From assembly GCA_000708835.1 (NCBI GenBank), contig DF237214.1:1-64000 (forward strand): a stretch of DNA of 64,000 bases. Direction: 5' to 3'. The position numbers and the translations under genes were made by a program. Each line of letters opens with the position of its first letter. Position 1 is the first letter of the stretch. This stretch comes from Klebsormidium nitens (taxonomy: Eukaryota > Streptophyta > Klebsormidiophyceae > Klebsormidiales > Klebsormidiaceae). The notes beneath the pieces were generated by a model that worked only from the letters and a program-made list of their open reading frames with translations, searched no databases and had not been told where the DNA came from. Positions 59,968-64,000 of this stretch are shown one piece after another.

Positions 59968-62900
59968 TCAGTTATGACGTCGCAGATATGCTTCGTAAGC
60001 CTCGTCTTGCTGCCTTTGGCACTCTTCCTCAAACTCTTCCTCAGATTCGTCCTGCCAAAGGCATTTGGCTGTAGAAGTCTCCCCCTCGTCCGCCTTTCCA
60101 GGCACATGGTCCTTTTGGGCAGCCACTGAGGGACGCCGGCGGTCCTTCAAGAACCAGCTTGCCACGGATTCTGCACACGAAAAATGAAGTTAGAAGTCGG
60201 CCCAGTCTAGCTTCCTGTCTTCGATCCGGCCAAGGAAAGAAGTTCGACGAAGTCGGTGGTAGGCAACCAAACATTCGCATCCTCTAGTTGCTCACAATAG
60301 GTATAATTCAGGACTTGTTCGGAACAATAAATTGCATCAAGTGGTGTTATCGCCTGAAGTTGACTGGCATGCCGGCATTACAGATGCAAAAAATCATTAT
60401 GTTGCTGAACGTCAACTGATTCACCAATTTCGACGGCTAAAACGAAGTTTGCAAATTCGTGAAAGGTAACTCGTATGGACATATAACAAGACGTCTTCGA
60501 ACCGAGCTGGTTTCAAAATGTCTCTTCAATTTAGCAATAGTAAACCCTAGAGCAATAGTAAGCTCCGACACTAACACTAAAAACCTAACCTACAAAAACA
60601 CCCGCTCCGCACCCGAACCCACCCTAACCCCCAAACTAACCCTTTCCGTCCCAGGCTGGTGAGCTTACTATTGCTAAAGCTTACTATTGCTAAATTGAAG
60701 ATTCTTGTTTCAAACAGGGGGCGCGGATGGTGGCCCCTTTGACGAGCGACAGAGAGCCAGAAAGAAACGCTCCTATTCGGCCGACTCGACAAAGCGCACT
60801 TTTTACCCACTGCTCCACGAAGAATCTACTGGTCCAATAGAGATTTGTCGGGCCAAGCACAAATCTCACTTCACCACGATCGGCAGGCCTCTCTCTTTGC
60901 GAAGAAAGTGAATATTCAGAACGCATGTGCACTGGTACGCAAGGTTGAGTTGCAGGAAAGGTCCCCACCTGACGAGACTTGCGGAAACGAGAGCTGCCCC
61001 TCGGCCGGCTCTTCCGTGGTTGGCTTCAGAAGACCGCACTTTGTACAAAAGACATGTGGGTAGCTGTCCTCGTAGCTTTTGTACTCCTGAACATCAGGTA
61101 AAACCGGAGTTATAAAGGAGATCGTTCTTTGACAATAGGTTTAGTAAGCTCAAGTTTTAGTGCTGGGACGGGTACGGTTAGTTTGGTGGTTAACGTGGGT
61201 ACGGGTGCGAAGCGAGTGACTATTTAGGTTTAGGATTTTTGGTGTTAGTTACCTTCTTACTTAAACTTGAGCTTACTAAACCTATTTTAGAGAAGTATGT
61301 CAAGGAGGTTATTCGTCGCGTCCCCACACCAACTGCCTAGGTGACTTCTCTTACAACCCGTTCCTTCGGTCTCGACCGCTTTCTAAGTAGCACAAGGTGC
61401 ACTGTGTTCACAACGCACCTTTCGTCAGTTGACTGAGACCAAGGGTTGCGAGAGCCCAAAAACCATGGGACACTTTTTCCTCAGGAAACAAAATAATCGA
61501 AGGAGGGGCGCATGAAGGTCGCTTGCTTAGAAGAGGTAAGAGATCCACTGCGTGACCAGAAGTGATCCCAAACTCTCACAGCGATGTCAACCTTCTACGA
61601 TTTCCATTTTGAGCGATTCAGCTGTGCGGACTTTTTGAAAGGCGGAGGCAGCGCTTGCGAAGTAATAGAAACCGCACGGAATGAACGCGAGGCCCTTTTC
61701 CTCAGCTAAGTTCCAAAGAGAGCGACACCCTAACCTGAGCTGACGTTGACGGTTGAGAATAGACACGCGACTCACCCCCGTTCGAGATTCAAAAGGACGC
61801 TTATCCTTGAAACACTTCTTGCACAGCGGAAGATATTTGGGCGCGCTCCCATCGACGTGCGGGAGCCCCTCTCCGTCGTTCTCGCACTTGCAGAATTGAG
61901 CGGGAAGACACGTGCCGCACACAAAGCCGCGATTACACGTGTCGCCAGTGCAGCGGCGGCGCTCCGCCAGCTTGGACTCGTCGTCGCATATCGGACAGAG
62001 ACCCACGCTGCAGTTCGAGCACATGAAGGCCCTGGCGAAAGAGAGAGAGAATCTGTATTAAGTATCGAGGAACTTTTCGCCTTCGACAAGGAGGGACGAG
62101 AGCTTTTCAAGTTACACAATGTTCCCGTCCTGCATCGAGAAAGCGGCAAGGACGTCGGGGCATTTTGGTGAGTCGATTATAGATGGTTTCAGAGGACGGA
62201 GACCTTGCCATCTAAAGGCTCGAGCCAAACCCTGTGGTTACCACTAAGAAACAGTCTATTCCATCTGTGCTGTGTGAGAGTCCCGTCAACGGAAAAAACG
62301 TCGAGAAGAGCGGCTTTTGAATGTGACAATTGCGTAGCGTCACAGAACACAGGAGCACCGTGATCAAGCCTGGATAGTGGCGAACGGAACCAGTCAACCG
62401 TCAAAAGGACGCTCATCAATGAAGCTTGTTAGCAAATAACGTCCAGTGAGGTAGTCACTTGTTGCTGTCGCAGCTTCAACATCAAACGCTACCTATATTT
62501 GCACACAAGAAACCCGGAGGTGCCAGGTGGCATTCTAGAAGGAAGCTAGAGATCCAGAAAGGCAGCTGCTCCAAAGCGCATGCTCCTTCCATTGAAAGGC
62601 GAACCTTGCGGATCAGAAACTTAAGGTGGAGTTGCCTGGTTTTGTAGACAAGAAGCTCGCTTCTTCTTCAGGTATTGTAAAAATGCCGGGACGAGGACGT
62701 GCCAGCTAGGGTCTGTCAGATTACCTGTCCTCATGAGCCTCGAAGCACTTGTCGCAAAACTGGTGGCCGCACTTGAAATGAGCATCGACCGAGTCGCCCT
62801 CCAATTCGCACAGGAACTTCTTGCACCGGTCGCAATCGAAGGTGACCTGCACGGAAAGACATTCAGAAATCAGGATTGGCGCATTTTGATACGCACAAAG

Positions 62901-63419
62901 ACCAAACAAAGCTCCTATTGTTGAATGCACCTGAACTTACGGTGGTTCTGCAGGGGCAGGGAATCGAAGGTTTTCGGATAAGAGCAGCAACTATATATTT
63001 TCAACCCTTTCCACCCGATCTGCGGTTGACTTCTTTAGACCAAAGCTGCCTTGGTGCTTTCAAAGTAATCCAGTCAATCATGGCGGCATTGCAAACCTGC
63101 TTGACAAACCCATACCAATAAGTCCTGTATAATACTTTCTTCAAAGCAATAAGGTCGCCGCATTTCAACACAAAGCTCAAGAAACCAGCTCGCAGGAACG
63201 ATGACAAGCAGCAAGCAGCTTACCCCCCACTTGTCCGGCTGCCGCAGTTCTCGCACGAGTCGGTTGCCTCTGCTTCCTCACACTCTGCGCACATCTCGAT
63301 CTCATTCTCCACGAGTTTCCACACGAGTGGCATCGACATGAAGTAGCGCTGGAGCTTGGGGAGCGTGCATTCCTTGAAGGAGACCCCCGCGATCTTCAAC
63401 CTCCAAAGCCGCCACCTTG
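59968..63419 (-). CDS. Cysteine-rich, probably zinc-binding protein; 5' end unresolved
   Basis: Exons with good borders on the minus strand: 62846-62725, 62031-61776, 61086-60969 and 60170-59968 (stop), with matching phases. An upstream exon at about 63419-63224 is likely, coding KECTLPKLQRYF and then CAECEEAEATDSCENCGS. Its phase does not fit exon 62846, so a small exon or a sequence error is possible, and the true start may lie beyond 63.4 kb. The protein has several CxxC pairs: CAEC...CENC; CDRCKKFLC...CGHQFCDKCFEAH; CSNC...CPICDD...CGTC...CKC...CKKC; and CTKC. The pattern resembles tandem B-box or RING-like treble clefs without matching a family I know. The C-terminus is acidic and charged (ESEEEFEEECQRQQDEAY). 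The role is unknown. Two MITE-like elements sit in its introns. Confidence 0.65.
60522..60702. mobile_element. MITE-like element 1 (terminal inverted repeats)
   Basis: The ends are inverted repeats of about 40 bp: TCTTCAATTTAGCAATAGTA at the left and its complement at the right, with TAGCAATAGTAAGCTC occurring once more inside the left arm in similar form. The core is rich in CCCTAA-like and ACCC words. It lies in the last intron of the cysteine-rich gene and has no coding capacity. Confidence 0.75.
61134..61287. mobile_element. MITE-like element 2, related to element 1 in opposite orientation
   Basis: Inverted ends share AATAGGTTTAGTAAGCTCAA and its complement. When reverse-complemented, the core aligns with that of element 1 (CTAACACC, AAAAATCCTAAACC, CGCACCCGTACCCAC, CCAAACTAACC, CCCGTCCCAG). 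It lies in the intron before exon 61086-60969. Confidence 0.75.
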
Positions 63420-64000
63420 CTGCATATAAAGTAGAGCCTTGATAAACAACAATCCGGGCAGCTATGGGGATCTAGCAGCATCAATTACTTGGTGAAAGAA
63501 TTCCCGAGACCGAGCTGAACCGGCTTTCAGTTACTGTGAAAGTCAGAGCTCGTGTCAGTGCTTGGTGTATCCTCGAAGTGCAAAAAAGTGGTTCAAGAAG
63601 GCACAAAGCATCCGGTGACCATGTATCAACGATCTTCTGCCGCATCGCAACCAACTTTCGCAACCTCCAGTGAATGCTTTAGCGATACGTACAAACAAGT
63701 AAATGTTTGCAAAAAAACATGGGTAATCCTGCAAGATCACCTCATGACAAGTTGCCTGCTTCCGAGAGGGGACCACATGCAAAATGGCTTTCCTTTGAAA
63801 TACAGGGACAAGGAACAAACAAGGTAAGGTTAAGCTGCAAGGAAGCATACACCCAGGAGCTCTACAGGATGAGCGTTTAACCATCTGCGGGCCCTCAAAA
63901 TTCCCTCCGAGTCAGAAGCAAGTCCCAGGAAAATATAGTAGGATTCGTTCCTATCCCTTCAGCCCTAACTATTTCCGCCTTACCCGCCAAATATGTCAAG
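63420..64000. other. Right-end sequence, no supported exon
   Basis: This may be intron or 5' flank of the cysteine-rich gene. The open frames on either strand show no domain or acceptor/donor pairing I can defend. Confidence 0.4.

Noticed and set aside
60580-60660. CCCTAA-like words suggesting an interstitial telomere
   Set aside because: The words are irregular and lie inside the core of a MITE-like element; there is no tandem telomere array.
1-64000. CRISPR array, bacterial operon or phage features
   Set aside because: Genes have spliceosomal introns, and there are no direct-repeat/spacer arrays or Shine-Dalgarno-linked gene strings.

Overview
This is nuclear DNA from a eukaryote of the green lineage. 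The genes are split by many GT–AG introns with in-phase junctions, a tRNA gene carries an intron after position 37, and the gene set looks plant-like: a plant Dicer with helicase, DUF283, PAZ, two RNase III domains and two dsRBDs; a plastid/mitochondrial Brittle1-type carrier; and a plant C3H7/ZC3H3-type five-finger CCCH protein. Together with secreted proteins rich in Cys and Pro/Ser, this suggests a streptophyte alga (Klebsormidium-like). The organism name is an inference only. One run of Ns (44755-44929) marks an assembly gap.

Layout, left to right. 856-4243 (+): a putative single-pass membrane protein in three exons, with a miRNA-like foldback in its first intron. 6762-12367 (-): a complete eight-exon RWD+IMPACT gene. 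12755-12850 (+): tRNA-Gly(TCC) with a 24-nt intron. 13737-18126 (-): a four-exon Brittle1-type adenylate/ADP-glucose carrier. It is divergent from 18825-30261 (+), a ten-exon, about 2381-residue CCCH zinc-finger protein. 33226-38512 (+): a seven-exon secreted protein with an EGF domain and three copies of an unnamed six-cysteine module, mostly one module per phase-1/phase-1 exon. 39663-58854 (-): a very large Dicer-like gene, reconstructed as 21 visible exons plus whatever lies in the gap (about 2.7 thousand residues). 59968 to about 63419 (-): a cysteine-rich, probably zinc-binding protein that I do not recognise; its 5' end is unresolved.

The genes do not form an operon or pathway. Several act in RNA biology and translation: Dicer in small-RNA production, the CCCH protein in mRNA 3' processing or export, and IMPACT as a regulator of the GCN2 kinase.

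The most unusual signal is in the Dicer gene. At least seven of its introns contain degenerate copies of the edge of the neighbouring exon, usually with the splice site. The largest array has five copies of the RNase IIIa catalytic exon start. The CCCH gene has one similar copy beside exon 3. This looks like recurrent local tandem duplication across exon-intron borders, and could be a route to intron gain or alternative exons. Other leads are the six-cysteine module, the cysteine-rich gene at the right end with two related MITE-like elements in its introns, and the 75-nt foldback at 1836-1910.
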